From the NCBI RefSeq assembly GCF_019320115.1, contig NC_089589.1, positions 22,945,273 to 23,009,272 on the forward strand: DNA of 64,000 nt. Direction: 5' to 3'. The stretch's first letter is position 1. The number at the start of each line of letters is the position of its first letter. The stretch comes from Miscanthus floridulus. Taxonomy: Eukaryota; Streptophyta; Magnoliopsida; Poales; Poaceae. A program made the position numbers and the translations under genes. Under the pieces are notes generated by a model, which saw only the letters and a list, made by a program, of their open reading frames with translations, was not told the DNA's origin and ran no database searches. Below, in pieces: positions 23,350-34,520 of the stretch.

Positions 23350-26300
23350 TCAAACTTGCTCCACTTTGTCCAATAACACCTCCTCTGTTTCACCCCCTGA
23401 AACGGACCGTCTAGTTAAGTAACCAGATATTCCAATAGCAAGAAAGGTGCTCAGTATATGCAACATATAAAGCAAGCAGTGTTGTGTTAATTTACCTGAA
23501 GCGTCGGCAGAGGGGCTGATGTTTGTCTTGAAGCTGAAAGGATCTCTCGTGTACTTCACGTACCACTTCCTTCGAATGTTGTTGTCCTTATCATCTGCAT
23601 ATACCTTGACCTGCTTGATATGGCTAAACTTGTCCCACTCAGGGCTGGATTTCCCTTTACCTATGGAAGCCAGCAGCGGGACGTCGCACTCTACATGCAA
23701 ATCCCTTGGGTTTACGTCCTTCAAGTATCCAGGGAGTGTTTCCATGTCGTAGTCCTCCAGTGCGAGTCTATGAAGTGCAGGCAAACCCTCCAATAGCTTC
23801 AACTCTGGGCATCTTATGATCACGAGGTTCTGCAAATTTGGCAGATTGCTGATCCTCTCTAGTCCATGACATCTACTCACCTCAATTTTCAAATCAGAAC
23901 CAAAGTTTTCCAAAGCGCTTGGGTGCTCATGATGGTGTGGTAGTAAGAACTCTGGCCCAACATGCTTGATGGCTGGGGCACTTATAATCTGTAGGAACTC
24001 CAAGCTGGGGAGCTGTAATAAGCTGTCAGGTAGCTCTATGCAATAAAGCAAGTCTTCCATCGTTAGAATCCTCAAGAATCCAAGGGACACAATTGCTGTC
24101 GACGTCATCCACCGTGGAAGTCGTTGACCAAAGTACCCTTCGATTTCTAGAGTTTCTAAGCAAGGTGGAGGGCAGAGCTCATCAAACACCTTCTCGATGT
24201 GTTGCTGCTCTTCCTCAAGACTCGTGAGGTGTAAGCACAGATAGCTGAGGTGCACCTTTTCACCAAGCATAACCTTTATAGCAAATGTGGAATAAGATAC
24301 ATTCTCCAGGCCACAAATATCAAGACTCGTGAGCCGGTTAAGAGGTCCTAATTCTTCCAAACTACACCAATCACCCTCCACATGGGCTGGAAACCCCTTC
24401 AATACCCTCAAATTAGTTAGGCTGCCGAAACCCCTGGGTATATTGTTTATACCTGAGTATTCAAGGCTTAGATACCTCAGCTGCCGTAACTCTCCAATGC
24501 CACGAGGAAGCTTCACCAAACTTTTACAATTAGAAAGGTCAATGCACTGCAAGAATTTCATCTTGGCTATTTTTTTTGGCAGCCTAGATGTGTTAGTGCC
24601 ATCTAGGCACAAATACCTCAAGTGTTTGAGTTGGGCCAAAGATTCAGACAAAGCATCAAAATTTCCATCTTCTATATGTAGGGTCCGCAACCAAGGAAAA
24701 GATGACAGTGAATCACCTGGGTTGATCTTTGTTTCCCCAACTAAAAAAAGTGTTCGCAGTGATATATGTGCTTGTAGAGAACTCCACTCTAGCTCATTTG
24801 ACTCTGATTCTTTGGATTTTAGTGATAACCGAATAACATTTTGTGGGTTAATGTTATTGGTATGGCCAGGCTCAGTTTTGTGAGCTATCAATGCTTCATC
24901 TCTAGTCAAATACTGAGCGAACGAGCGAACAACATCCTGCATATTGCAAACTATCTGGTCTATGTACCGTTGATCAGGCTCTAGAAGGTTCCTAGCTATT
25001 AACTGGTCATAGTACTCTTTTCCTAACACTTCCAAATCCTGTGAGTTTCCATGAACAAATCCTTCACTAATCCACATGGCAACAATACGGTCATCCCTGA
25101 ACACCGTGTTCTTTGGGAGGAGGGCGTAGTGCAGAAAGCAAGACTTCAACTCAGGGTTCAGATCTTGATAGCTCAGGTATACTGCATAGTTTAGCTGTTC
25201 AGGCATTTGAGATACTGACCATGTAGAATCATTAAGGACCTTTTTCCAATCGCTTCGCCTTATCATTTTCTGGCGGAGGAGGCCTCCTATTACTTTGACT
25301 GCGAGAGGCAAACCATCACATTCTGCTATAATCGACATTCCAATGTCCTTCAGTGTATCAACCTTTTGTTCATCATTATTTTCATTTCCGACCACCTGCA
25401 AGCAGCTAATTAAGCCAGTTAATTATGTGGAATATGGAGATATATATACATTTCGTCCTAATCGGAGGCAAAATCGAGTGCTCGTAAATGATTCTGTGTG
25501 CAGAGGCAAAATCACGTACGACGTTCTAAGCATATGACCGATGTACCACTTCCGTGCACCTATAGCACTATGGTGCAACTAGGTGACGTCTGTGCACAAA
25601 AGTAGTTCTGTCAGCAGTCACTCTATAATTACCAGCTCTTGTATTTTATAGTCACTGTATTATGTACCATAGTCACTCCAGTATTTATTGTAGCTTTTAA
25701 TAATTATAATTTTATTTTACTAAAATGGAATGAACTGTCCTCTAAGCCCTGCACTGTGGCACTAAAGATATTGAATTTTCTACATCAAAAAATTTTGCAG
25801 TAATATTATTTTGTATAAATATAGAATAATTAAAATTAAATTACTAGCATTGATATGACATAATATTTTTTGTCAAAATTTATAAACTTATTTAAATTAA
25901 AGGGCGTACCCAGTGCAGAGATAAATGTAATTAACAAAAAATTGTTAGTATCATTATTTATTTGTGGTTTGTTATGGAAGATTTTTAGCTCTTGATTAAT
26001 TATTAAATAAAGAGTAAATTTCACTAGTGGTCCTTGAGCTTATCCTAAGTTCTCATCCAGGTTCTAGTACTTTTAAATTGCACACTCAACTCCCTAAATT
26101 TGTCATGAGTTCTAATCCTAGTCCTAGTATATGCAGATTGCACATTTAGCTCTCTAAACTTGTTCTGAATTCTCATCTCGGTCTTGGTACTTGCAAATTC
26201 CACACTCAAGGTTCCTAAAATTGTATTATTATACTATTATGGTCCATTCACCCTATAACATTGTCCCCACCTCCGTCACACCACACATGCTTGCCTTACT

Positions 26301-28299
26301 ACCCTCCACCTGCCTATGTTGCATCACTGGGGGTTGTGGGCCAACACAGATGGCAGTATGTGCAAACGTCACATGTATCTATTTTAAAATGTTTTTATTA
26401 TATTTCTTTCAACGATTTCAAAGACCAAGGTGAGCATCACCGTCCAGTTTCACTACGAAATCGCAAAACTGACGGTGATGGCGGTTTCTAAACTGGTGGG
26501 GATAATGTTTCTGTAGTAGTGTCTTCAAAGTAGTTTGTAGCCTAGATTCATAATATTAGTGCTAAAATAAATAACCATCTAGGTTAATTTGCATATCCGT
26601 GTGCATAAGAAACCTAATAAAAACAACTGAAAATGCATACTCCCTCCGTCCCGATATGTTAGTCGTTTTGGCTCTGTACTTGTGCAGCAAACAAGTATCT
26701 GAACCTAGACATGAAGGATGTACAGGTGCATTAAATATTGTATGAATCTGGACATATACTAGCACTCCTAGAACGACACACAATGGGGGACAGAGGGAGT
26801 AGATGTTATAAATTATAAATATTACATAGGGGCACTTTGTTCTTGAGCCAATTTAAGCTCAGTCAGTAATAACAAATGGTGATGATAACGATTATAATTG
26901 TTAGAACATTCTGGATGGCCAAAGAATTCCTTGCATGCATATATTTGTTTCCATAAATAAACTACCCTCAACTAACGTTTACAATTAAATGGAAGTTACA
27001 ACAAATCTTAAAGGTTTTGTAGATAACTTACTAGCCCAAATGTGCATCAGGCAGTAGTGTCGTGCTAAACAAATTTGTTTCTGAAGAAAAGCTACCACAA
27101 TAGAAGGTGAAGCTTAGGGGCATGGCATGTACAGACCGACTAGCTAGATAGACTATGAAGCAAATGTACAAGACTACCAACTATCTAGATAGATTGTGAA
27201 GCAAATGTGCACACATGAATACATAACATATTAAATCCTTCAATTAACTTATACGAACCTGCTTCTTGAGCAAAGACCAGGCATCTTCTTGCTCTAGTTT
27301 GTCGACATGGTGGTAGGGAACCTCTGCCATCATGCCTCGAGCAACTGCATCTTGTCTTGTTGTAACGAGAACACGGCTTCCTCGAGCAAGTGATTTTATC
27401 AATGGAGGCTTGAGCACCTTCTCCCATGCATGGTGGTCCCAAACATCATCCATCACCAATAAGGTCTTGCACCCCTCTAGGGCTTCCTTAAGGATTTGCT
27501 CTAGTGCAGCCTTTGGGTTTCTAGCTGCTTGATGATCTCCTCGTGCTTCAATGATAGCGCTCTCCAGTAGATCACTCTCGTTAAATTCTTGATTGACGCT
27601 CAACCATAGTCTCTTTTTGAACTCTAATTTGATGAAGTCATGGTTGAAGATCTTCTTGGCAAGGGTGGTTTTGCCAATCCCTCCAACTCCCACAATAGCA
27701 TAAACCATAACTTTTTTATGTTCATGTATGTTTTTCTCCTTCTTTGTGAGTAAATTCACTAGATTTCTTGTGTCCTCCTCAATCTTGTCACCAACCACAC
27801 CTAACTCATCCTCCCCCGTCGTCTCACGCCTAGCGCGAAGGGAGGATTCTACCTTTTTCTTGTCGTCCTCATAAGAAGCAAGGTTGATGAAGTTGAAGGT
27901 TTTGCTACGCTTCTCAATGTCATCTAGCCTCTCATTGAGATTCTTTATGCGATTACCAATGTCATGAGCATAGAGAGGATTTCTCAAACAAAAGAGCAAG
28001 GGATTGAAGCAGCCCATATCCTTGGATGGACCCCGTTCCATGGCCTTGAGCTGGCACAAATCAAGAATGTTGGTTGCATCATACATGGCATTCCTAAGCT
28101 CTCTCACCCATGATTGCACACTCTCATCGCTGATGTTCCTCTTGTCAGCATCGGCGATGAACCTCTTAAGGTCCCTGAGCTTGATGTCCATCTTTTTTAT
28201 CTCATTAGGAACACCTAAGAGCATATGCACCTCTTCTTTAGCCATCTCCAACAGCATGTGTTGTAGGTAGGATGCTAAAGCGTCCAATACCACCGCCAT
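23350..28299 (-). CDS. NLR-B: intact CC-NB-ARC-LRR immune receptor
   Basis: Two coding exons, 28299-27259 (347 codons) and 25395-23350 (681 codons plus stop), give 1028 residues. The junction is CAG/GTTCG to TTGCAG/GTGG, phase 0, joining SLLKKQ to VVGNENND. By family knowledge, such cytoplasmic CNLs sense pathogen effectors. Motifs: Rx-type coiled coil about 1-135 with a degenerate EDVID region (YDATNILD, 73-80); P-loop GVGGIGKTT 204-212; kinase-2 LLVMDDVWD 280-288; RNBS-B GSRVLVTTR 307-315; GLPLA 375-379; RNBS-D SCFLHYALLP about 431-440; MQD in place of MHD at 499-501; LRRs from about 545; and a C-terminal hydrophobic stretch (LYMLHILSTFLAIGISGYL) near 985-1005. The start is MAVVLDALA, 14 nt after a TTTGTAG acceptor. 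A GT at SADAS/GKLTQ could alternatively be an intron donor. It is the only copy with no disruption. Confidence 0.92.
26031..26214. repeat. Three tandem units of about 60 bp in NLR-B intron
   Basis: Each unit has the pattern CTNAACTTGTNCTGAGTTCTCAT, a C-rich core, TAGTACTTNNAAATTGCACACTCA. Units start near 26031, 26093 and 26152 and are clearly diverged. Confidence 0.7.
26390..26518. mobile_element. CACTA-like MITE remnant in NLR-B intron
   Basis: The right end GATAATGTTTCTGTAGTAGTG and the preceding GGTGAGCATCAC and GGTGGCGGTTT-like phrases match the right third of the elements at 3200-3846 and 58863-59509. The left two-thirds is missing or unrecognisable. Confidence 0.65.
26640..26799. mobile_element. 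Stowaway-like MITE in NLR-B intron
   Basis: Termini TA/CTCCCTCCGTCCCGATATG and ATGGGGGACAGAGGGAG/TA form an inverted repeat flanked by TA. Confidence 0.85.
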
Positions 28300-28453
28300 A
28301 GCTGCTTCGGTGTCTACAAAGTCAAAATTAGATAAAAATATCACGTGATTTGTTTCAAGCAAAGGTAATATTTATGGTAAAGGAACCGAGGGCCCTGTAA
28401 CCATAACACTAATTATTGAAAAGTAGGCCCCTGCAACAATAGATATATAGGTA

Positions 28454-31097
28454 GATCTACAATGAGAAACACAGCTATAGAAAAAGATTACAGGGGCGCC
28501 CGACGTGCGGATGAAACCCTAGCGGCGCACCTGGCGGCCGCCCTCAACCCGCCGCCGCCGGCTGCCCTGGCACCGGTGGCCCTGGCCTTCACCCCCCTCC
28601 TCCTCCCCGCTCCCCTCCCCTCCCTACAGCCTCCCATCCCGCACATCCAGCCCCTCCTGCAGCCTTCAGCGTCGTGGGATGCGCCTCCACTAAGGAGCCG
28701 CCGCTGGAGCTCGCCCGGCCGTGCGCCGTGGTTGAGCCCGCCCCCACCAGATCCGGTGCTGGGGCGCCGTCGCCGACGCCGAGAGCCGCAGTCGCGGCCG
28801 CCTCCGACACCGCCCACGCCGGATCTGGAGTTGGGGCACCGCCGTGAGCTCAATCAGCACCCGCGCCGCCGCCTACGCCGGGTGCCACTGCCGTGGCTGC
28901 CACCGAGTTCGCCACTACTGGATCCGGCACGAGGGCGCTGCTGCGACCTCCCTCAACGCCTGCGATGCCGCCGATGGCGGACGCCACCGTGCACACCCCC
29001 ACAGGGCCCAAATCCGCCGCCGACCTGCCGGTGCCTGCCATGGACGCAAGGATGGAGGACGAGTCGTTTGTCATCGTCGAGGACGTCCTAGAAGTCGAGG
29101 ATGAGGAGGAGGATGCCGCACGCTCATGCAGGTCATCATCGTCCTCCCTCTCCGCGCATGCCGACTGGCAGGAATAAGTTTTGGCGTTGGGAAGAAGACC
29201 TCGGCGTGGGCAGCTCCGACGACGAACTCGCTTCTTCTGCCACGCGCTTGTCATACCTGGATGCCGCTCGCAAGGCTCTTCGGGCAACGCCTCCACCACC
29301 GGCTGTGGCTCCGGACGCAGCACAGCGCAGCCGCCGTGGAGGAAACCCGCCCGACACCTGCAAGGGGGAAGCGGCGTCATCGGCGCAGGACTAGTGCGCC
29401 CAACGGACTCCGTTGCGGGACTCCGCCATTGCACGCCGCGCGGGTACCCGCGTAGCGTCGCCTAGGTCCGCTGCTGGCGGCAAGAGTGTCGGTGCACCAG
29501 CACCTCAGACCGCAACATAGGGCGTCAGTGCCTGCCACATCCCGGTAGCCCCATCGAGGGCCCAACATCGATGCCGATGGATTCCAGATTGTCAAGAGTC
29601 GTTGTGACCAGCGATGTCCGGGGAGAACGGCACCCAAATGCCACCACCGTCACGTCCCGCCAAAGCTTGTAGGTCTCTGCTTCAACTACCTCGCGCACGA
29701 CCACATCGCCGCTCAGTGTCGCTCCCCGTCCCGCTGCCTCCACTGCCGGGGTACCGGGCATCGGGCCAGGGCATGGGAGCATGGTCGTTGGCTAGCGTGC
29801 AAGCAAGGCCCTTTGCCGGCTTGCAAGCCTTCGCCCTCGGAGGCTGGAATCGGCCGGGGAAAGGCGCGTCGCTCTGCTGGTCCTAGTTGACCCAGCTTGT
29901 CGCCGGGATGTCGCGCCGCGCCAAACCTGGCGCCTGCACCGTCATCGCACGGTTGTGTGTAGCAGTCACCGCCATCGTCGCCGCAACAGCTCCACAACAG
30001 CAGGTTGCCGCTATCACCACCCCTGGGCGACACTGTTAGCCATCCCAAGGTCCAGGTATTCGTCATCCCAAGGAACGTGGAGCTCGCCGCGTCTGGTGCG
30101 GACCTCTCCCTTGTTCTCGTTGCACTAGCCGGTGGAAATCAGCCAGCCGTCACGCCCACAGAGTTCCTGGCGCACCTTCCCTCGAAGTTCCATGTGTCTG
30201 AGGGGGCGGCTAAGGCCTGTGCTTGGCTCGGGAGCCCTTCTGCATGCGAGCGTCTGCAGGACGGCCACTCTAGCTCGTCGTGCGTGAGAGCTAGACTTGA
30301 GGACGGGGCGGACTTCATGTTATGGAGTCAGCCGAGGCAGCTGCCAACGGCAGTAGACACGATGTTGGATCCAATGCCGGTTTAAGCGGCAATCCAAGAT
30401 CTGCCCCCAACCGTCGCTCCGCTTTGGAACCAGGATATGTTGCGGTGACGACCACGGACTTGGTCGGCAACCCTCCTGGCGATGTCCAGCCGACATTCGA
30501 CAACGAGGACAGCAGCGTGCAGAACGTGCTTTCCACCCCTCCCCAACCGGCGCAGTCGAGGTCGATTGAAGAAGCGATCGAGTCGATGATCTGCATCCCT
30601 CTACAAACCCCCATCATCCGCGCCGGCCCCAAGCTCAGGAGGCCCAAGACGCCGAAGTCGGGGTTCACGATGAGGCGCAGCGAACGCATCGCTAGGAAAC
30701 CGCGCGTGGCAAACTCCACGCTACAGGCGCAGAATGTTCTGAAGCAGAAGCTCGGTATCGCCGTCGACTACAACGATGTGGACGATGGGATCGTCGAAAA
30801 GTTTTGGGCGACCTTTGCGGTCCCTTTGTCGGCCAACAAGCAGGAGGCATTGGAAGCGCTGTTTGGGGACGGATTCGATCTGGTGGCCATGAACCTGGAT
30901 ATGGTCGGGTTTGATGCCGAGGATATTTAGGCCTTTGTGCTCAGCTTATTTGTCGCAAAATGCTACTGTGTAAATCACAACCACATGTGTTCGGTCGCTG
31001 GTCTCGGTAATCAGTGGATTACCGTGGCCTGCTTAGGTTTGTAACAAACTCTACTTCTGCTTAATGAAAAACATGCCACGGCATGATCTCGAAAAAA
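28454..31097 (+). mobile_element. Non-autonomous LINE (ORF1-only) in NLR-B leader intron
   Basis: The 2.64-kb insertion ends in a short A tail (GAAAAAAAA) and is flanked by a direct target-site duplication ATAGATATATAGGTA at 28439-28453 and 31099-31113. The 5' part is GC-rich. It carries LINE ORF1-like remains but no endonuclease or reverse transcriptase, so it must have moved, if at all, with enzymes from another element. It sits on the opposite strand to NLR-B, inside the 5' untranslated intron. Confidence 0.85.
28893..30930 (+). pseudogene. LINE ORF1 / gag-like protein remnant
   Basis: Pieces in different frames recall grass LINE ORF1. There is an acidic segment (FVIVEDVLEVEDEEED, about 29070-29120). 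A zinc-knuckle pair around 29660-29770 reads CFNYLAHDHIAAQC and CLHCRGTGHRAR, with the final cysteine of the second knuckle not evident. A basic C-terminal part (30322-30930) ends in a segment with MRRSERIARKPR, then LQAQNVLKQKLGI and a short acidic tail. Frameshifts and stops separate the pieces. Nucleic-acid binding is the family role; this copy is not expected to be functional. Confidence 0.65.
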
Positions 31098-31347
31098 AAT
31101 AGATATATAGGTACTAGAATAATCACATTTAACGATAACTGAAGGGCCAGGCTGGGTACTTTTGGTACCAGACCTGGCACCTTGATTTGCATTAAGGTAC
31201 CAATCTCAACCCGTCACCCGTGTGTGAGTATATTTGTGAGTGGAAGACGAATAACATCTCCAATAAAAATAAGAAAGAAAGAGGATGGAAAGAAAAAACA
31301 GAAAGAGCTGGGAGAGACTAGGCATATGCACCTTGATTTGCAGCGGC

Positions 31348-32009
31348 GAGAGAGAATGCTGTGTCCTTCAGTTCCTTGATCTGTTGTGGAGTGAAGCAAG
31401 AGGACTGGCCGGGCCAGGATGGGGGTACATTTGTCACAGAGATGCCAAATTGTTAGATTTGTGGTTGATGTATAATAGTGTATATAGGCGAGTACACAAG
31501 TTTGAAGTAGATCTTGGACGCAGAGCTAGCTACGCATGAAAAATTGAATGCAGAGAAATAAGGCGTCGAGGAAACGGACCTGTTGAGCGATGGCTGGAAG
31601 TGGAAGTACGTTGGACCAAGTGCAGGCGTGGTTTGTGGAACGGCACCTGCTGCCTAACAGTTGCAAAGGTTGGAGATTGGCCGGATCCGCGACTAGGCGT
31701 GGAACGGCACCTGCTGCCTAGGCGTGGTTTGCAGCCGGTAGAGAGAGGATAATCTGTGTGCTTCAGTTCCTTGGTCTGTTGTAGAGTAACGCAAGAGGAC
31801 TGGCCAGGCCGCGCTGGGGTTTACAGTCATCGATCACCATAGAGATGCCGAATTGTTAGATTTGTGATTGGTGTATATATATAATAGTATATATAAACGA
31901 GTACACAAGTTTGTAGTAGATCTCGGACGCAGAGCTAGCTACGCATAAAAAAAATAATTGCAGAGAAATACGTCGTCAAGGAAACGAACCTGTTGAGCGA
32001 TGCCTGGAA
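31348..32009. repeat. Tandem duplication around NLR-B leader exon
   Basis: Units 31348-31592 and 31740-32009 share CTTCAGTTCCTTG, CAAGAGGACTGGCC, GAGTACACAAGTTTG, GACGCAGAGCTAGCTACGCAT and CCTGTTGAGCGATG in order. Each unit carries a copy of the CAACAG/GT splice donor on the minus strand (31990 and 31580), so the leader has two possible donors. Confidence 0.85.
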
Positions 32010-32256
32010 GCCTGGAACAGGAACGAATCCCGGCGTGGTTTGTGGCAACTGCTCTGCTTGACGGACGCTGGCGGAGGTGGTGGTGAATGGGCTGATGGCC
32101 AGGGTTGCTGCTAGCCGGCGCCGGAGGGGGCGGACAAGCTGAAATGGACTTAAGCGAAGATCAGAGGAGATGTGAGGTGGTTAGCGACGACTAGAACTGC
32201 GGTTGCTTCTCTCGGCAGCTTGAGATGAGGAACGAAGGCAACTTTATAGTTGGCCA
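31990..32256 (-). promoter_or_regulatory. NLR-B promoter and noncoding leader exon
   Basis: On the minus strand a TATA box (CTATAAAG, 32242-32249) is followed by a pyrimidine-rich leader and a CAACAG/GTTCG donor at 31990. The matching acceptor TTTGTAG lies at 28314, 14 nt upstream of the NLR-B ATG. The leader intron would thus be about 3.7 kb and hold the LINE. A WRKY-type W-box core (TTGACC, 32354-32359) lies about 105 bp upstream of the TATA box. The transcription start is inferred, not seen. Confidence 0.6.
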
Positions 32257-34112
32257 TGGTCGCCCAGTTAACTGAGCTGAGCTGGTAGTGGCAGGCAGAG
32301 TCTGAACATCATCAAATACGTCAAATAAGTTATAGTCTTACAGATGGTATCAGGGTCAATAATTTTGATATAAATTTATCTTCATACAAATTCGTATAAA
32401 AAAATTATGAATTTTTTTACCACACTTCTTTTCAGAAACGGGCTTGCCACCTCTGTTAATTGTTATGTCTAGATCCTAGTTTTCTCTTTAACCATTCGTA
32501 TGAACGCCTTCTTTTATTTGTTCATGTTACTAAAAAAGAGTTTAGGTCCTAGTAGTATTGCTTTCCACATGTTGATTAAGTTGAAACACAGCTTGCACGC
32601 CAACGCTCAATACGTTGAATTTATTATAACACAGGATTATATTTGTAGTAGTATAGTTTTATATAACGTAGAATGGTAAAAAATAAGTTACTAATATTGA
32701 TATTACATAAGTTTTTATTCAAAATGTATAAACTTATTCGGAATACCAAATTATGAAATCTATTATCATGGAGTGTTAATATAAATTAAAATTAATAATT
32801 GGTGATATTGCTATTGATTTGGTAGGTGAACATTTTTCCATGTTTCATAATCTATTAAAATAAATATTTATCCTATGTATACATGTGAAAGATAATATTA
32901 TGCTTAATTTTAACTTCATGGTTGTTGAATGTTAAATTATTTTTTTGTAATAGCATATATTAGTATTTAATGTAGATTTGAGAATTTTTATTTGTTTCTT
33001 TATAATAGCCGTGGTAGAAAAAATATAGAGGTGTTACATTATATGCTATTTCATAATAGCGTATATGGGTATGTTGAATGCAAACTTAGAGGTTACTTTG
33101 CATTATCCTTCATATTGATAGAGGTGGTTAATTTATAAAATTATCAGGGAGTATTTTAAATTATCTTTCATAATGGCAGGTGTAGGTAATTTAGATACAA
33201 TGTTAGAGAATTATTTCGAATTGTCTTGATAATGACAGAGGTGGATAATTCAGATGTAATGTTAGGGGGTTATTTTGAATTATCTTTAACAATGACAAAT
33301 GCGGTTTATTTAGATGCAAATTTAGGGATTAGCTTGAATTATTTTTCAAAATAACAGAGGTGGGTAATTTATATACAAGTTTAGGGGGTTATTTTGAATT
33401 ATCTTTCATAATGGTATATGTGGATAATTTAGGTGCAAGATTCAAAGGTTACTTTATGTATTTTTTATAATAGCAAAGGTAGGTATTTTTATAAATGATA
33501 ACATATCCAATGGCTATTATCAACGATGATGATTAAAGTTTATCAAATTAATGGTTAGATGTTTTTTATTATTGTGAGAGTTTCTAGGATCTATTTTTTG
33601 ACTAGCAACGTCAAGTGAGAATTAATGTGGTGCCTTTAATTACTTAATAGTAGAATTAGGTCTTGAGTTGGTTTTTGATAAAAAAAAAATTCCAAGAGAC
33701 GTTTGAGGTCATAATAATAATAAATAAATTGGTCTGTTACTCCTCAAAACTCTTCTTTCCATTGTCTTAAAAAAACAGATGACAGACCCACACACAGACG
33801 GGGAGACTCTCGCTCTGGTCATGCCCCTGTCGCGCGCCATGCGCTGAGAATGCAATGCCGATGGGGTTGTTGGAGGGAGAAAGAAGGCACGCAACTTTTA
33901 CTTTTGTAGAGAAAGCGCCACATGCAGATGGGATTAGTCGATTACCCTTTTCCTTCATAATTCTGGTAGTTTGATCATGCGCGTCCATGGCTAGGTGCCT
34001 AGGTGTGAAAGAGAATGATGCCGCCCATGCTGGCTTTAACTTTTCAGTACATTCACTTCCTTATATAACCAAAAGTATGGTCGGAGATTAGCTTTTAGAT
34101 AATTTTTTGTGG
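32236..34112. repeat. NLR upstream block, copy 1 (pair 38235-40080)
   Basis: A direct duplication of about 1.85 kb beginning at AGGCAACTTTATAGTTGGCC (the TATA region) and ending at AATTTTTTGTGG. Copies differ by scattered substitutions and a deletion in copy 2 of about 30 bp near 33815-33846. The intervening 4.1 kb holds another leader unit and a plant-mobile-domain element. Confidence 0.95.
32940..33490. repeat. Degenerate 60-bp minisatellite upstream of NLR-B
   Basis: About nine units with a period of 59-60 bp share the theme TTAGGGGGTTATTTTGAATTAT, CTTTCATAATGGCA, GAGGTGGGTAATTTAGATGC. Unit starts fall near 33001, 33061, 33121, 33180, 33240, 33300, 33359 and 33419. It lies about 0.7-1.25 kb upstream of the NLR-B TATA box. 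Confidence 0.85.
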
Positions 34113-34520
34113 AACGGCGCCTGCTGCCTAGCAGTTGCAAAGGTTGGAGATTGGCCGGATCCGGCCGGCCTCGGTGCAGTCGTCGGCAGCTTGCCGTGGC
34201 TACAGCTTGCAGTCGTCGGCAGATTGCTCGACGGAGGCTGGCAGAGATGGTGTGTACGTTAAGGGCTGAAGGCTGACGGACTGGTGACGGGGATTGCGGC
34301 TAGCCGGCGCCGGATGGGGCGGATGAGCTGGAATCGACTTGAATGAAGAAGGGAGCTAGGAGACGTGAGGTGTGGCTGCGGTGGGTACGGTTGGCTGCTT
34401 CAGTTGGGGAACCAAGGCTACTTTATTGTTGGGCATGGCCGCCTAGTTCACTGAGCTGGTAGTGAACTAGTGGCAGACAGACTATTTTTTTTTTACTCTG
34501 AACAGCTTCATCAAATACAA
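34113..34520 (-). pseudogene. Third NLR promoter/leader copy without a gene
   Basis: The minus strand has a TATA-like CAATAAAG (34420-34427), a leader with CACCTCACGTCTCC, CCGGCGCCGGCTAGC and CAGCCTCCGTCGAGC, and then GCAACTGCTAGGCAGCAGGCGCC. It matches the NLR-B leader region (31640-32260) at lower identity. No coding exon follows; the next sequence downstream is upstream block copy 1. It is therefore an orphan promoter. Confidence 0.65.

Larger units (their letters stand above)
25396..27258 (-). other. NLR-B coding intron
   Basis: This 1.86-kb phase-0 intron lies between NB and ARC2, with GT donor at 27258 and AG acceptor at 25396. It contains a three-unit repeat, a CACTA-like remnant and a Stowaway-like MITE, annotated separately. 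Its right part near 26530-26620 matches 3850-3930, showing that NLR-A and NLR-D introns were once similar. Confidence 0.85.

Noticed and set aside
28462..29465. Long overlapping open frames on both strands in the GC-rich block
   Set aside because: They lie in the 5' GC-rich part of a LINE insertion, overlap in several frames and lack family motifs apart from the broken ORF1 pieces.
32940..33490. CRISPR-like array because of the regular 60-bp period
   Set aside because: There is no constant repeat plus variable spacer. Whole units diverge gradually, the DNA is plant nuclear and no cas genes exist.
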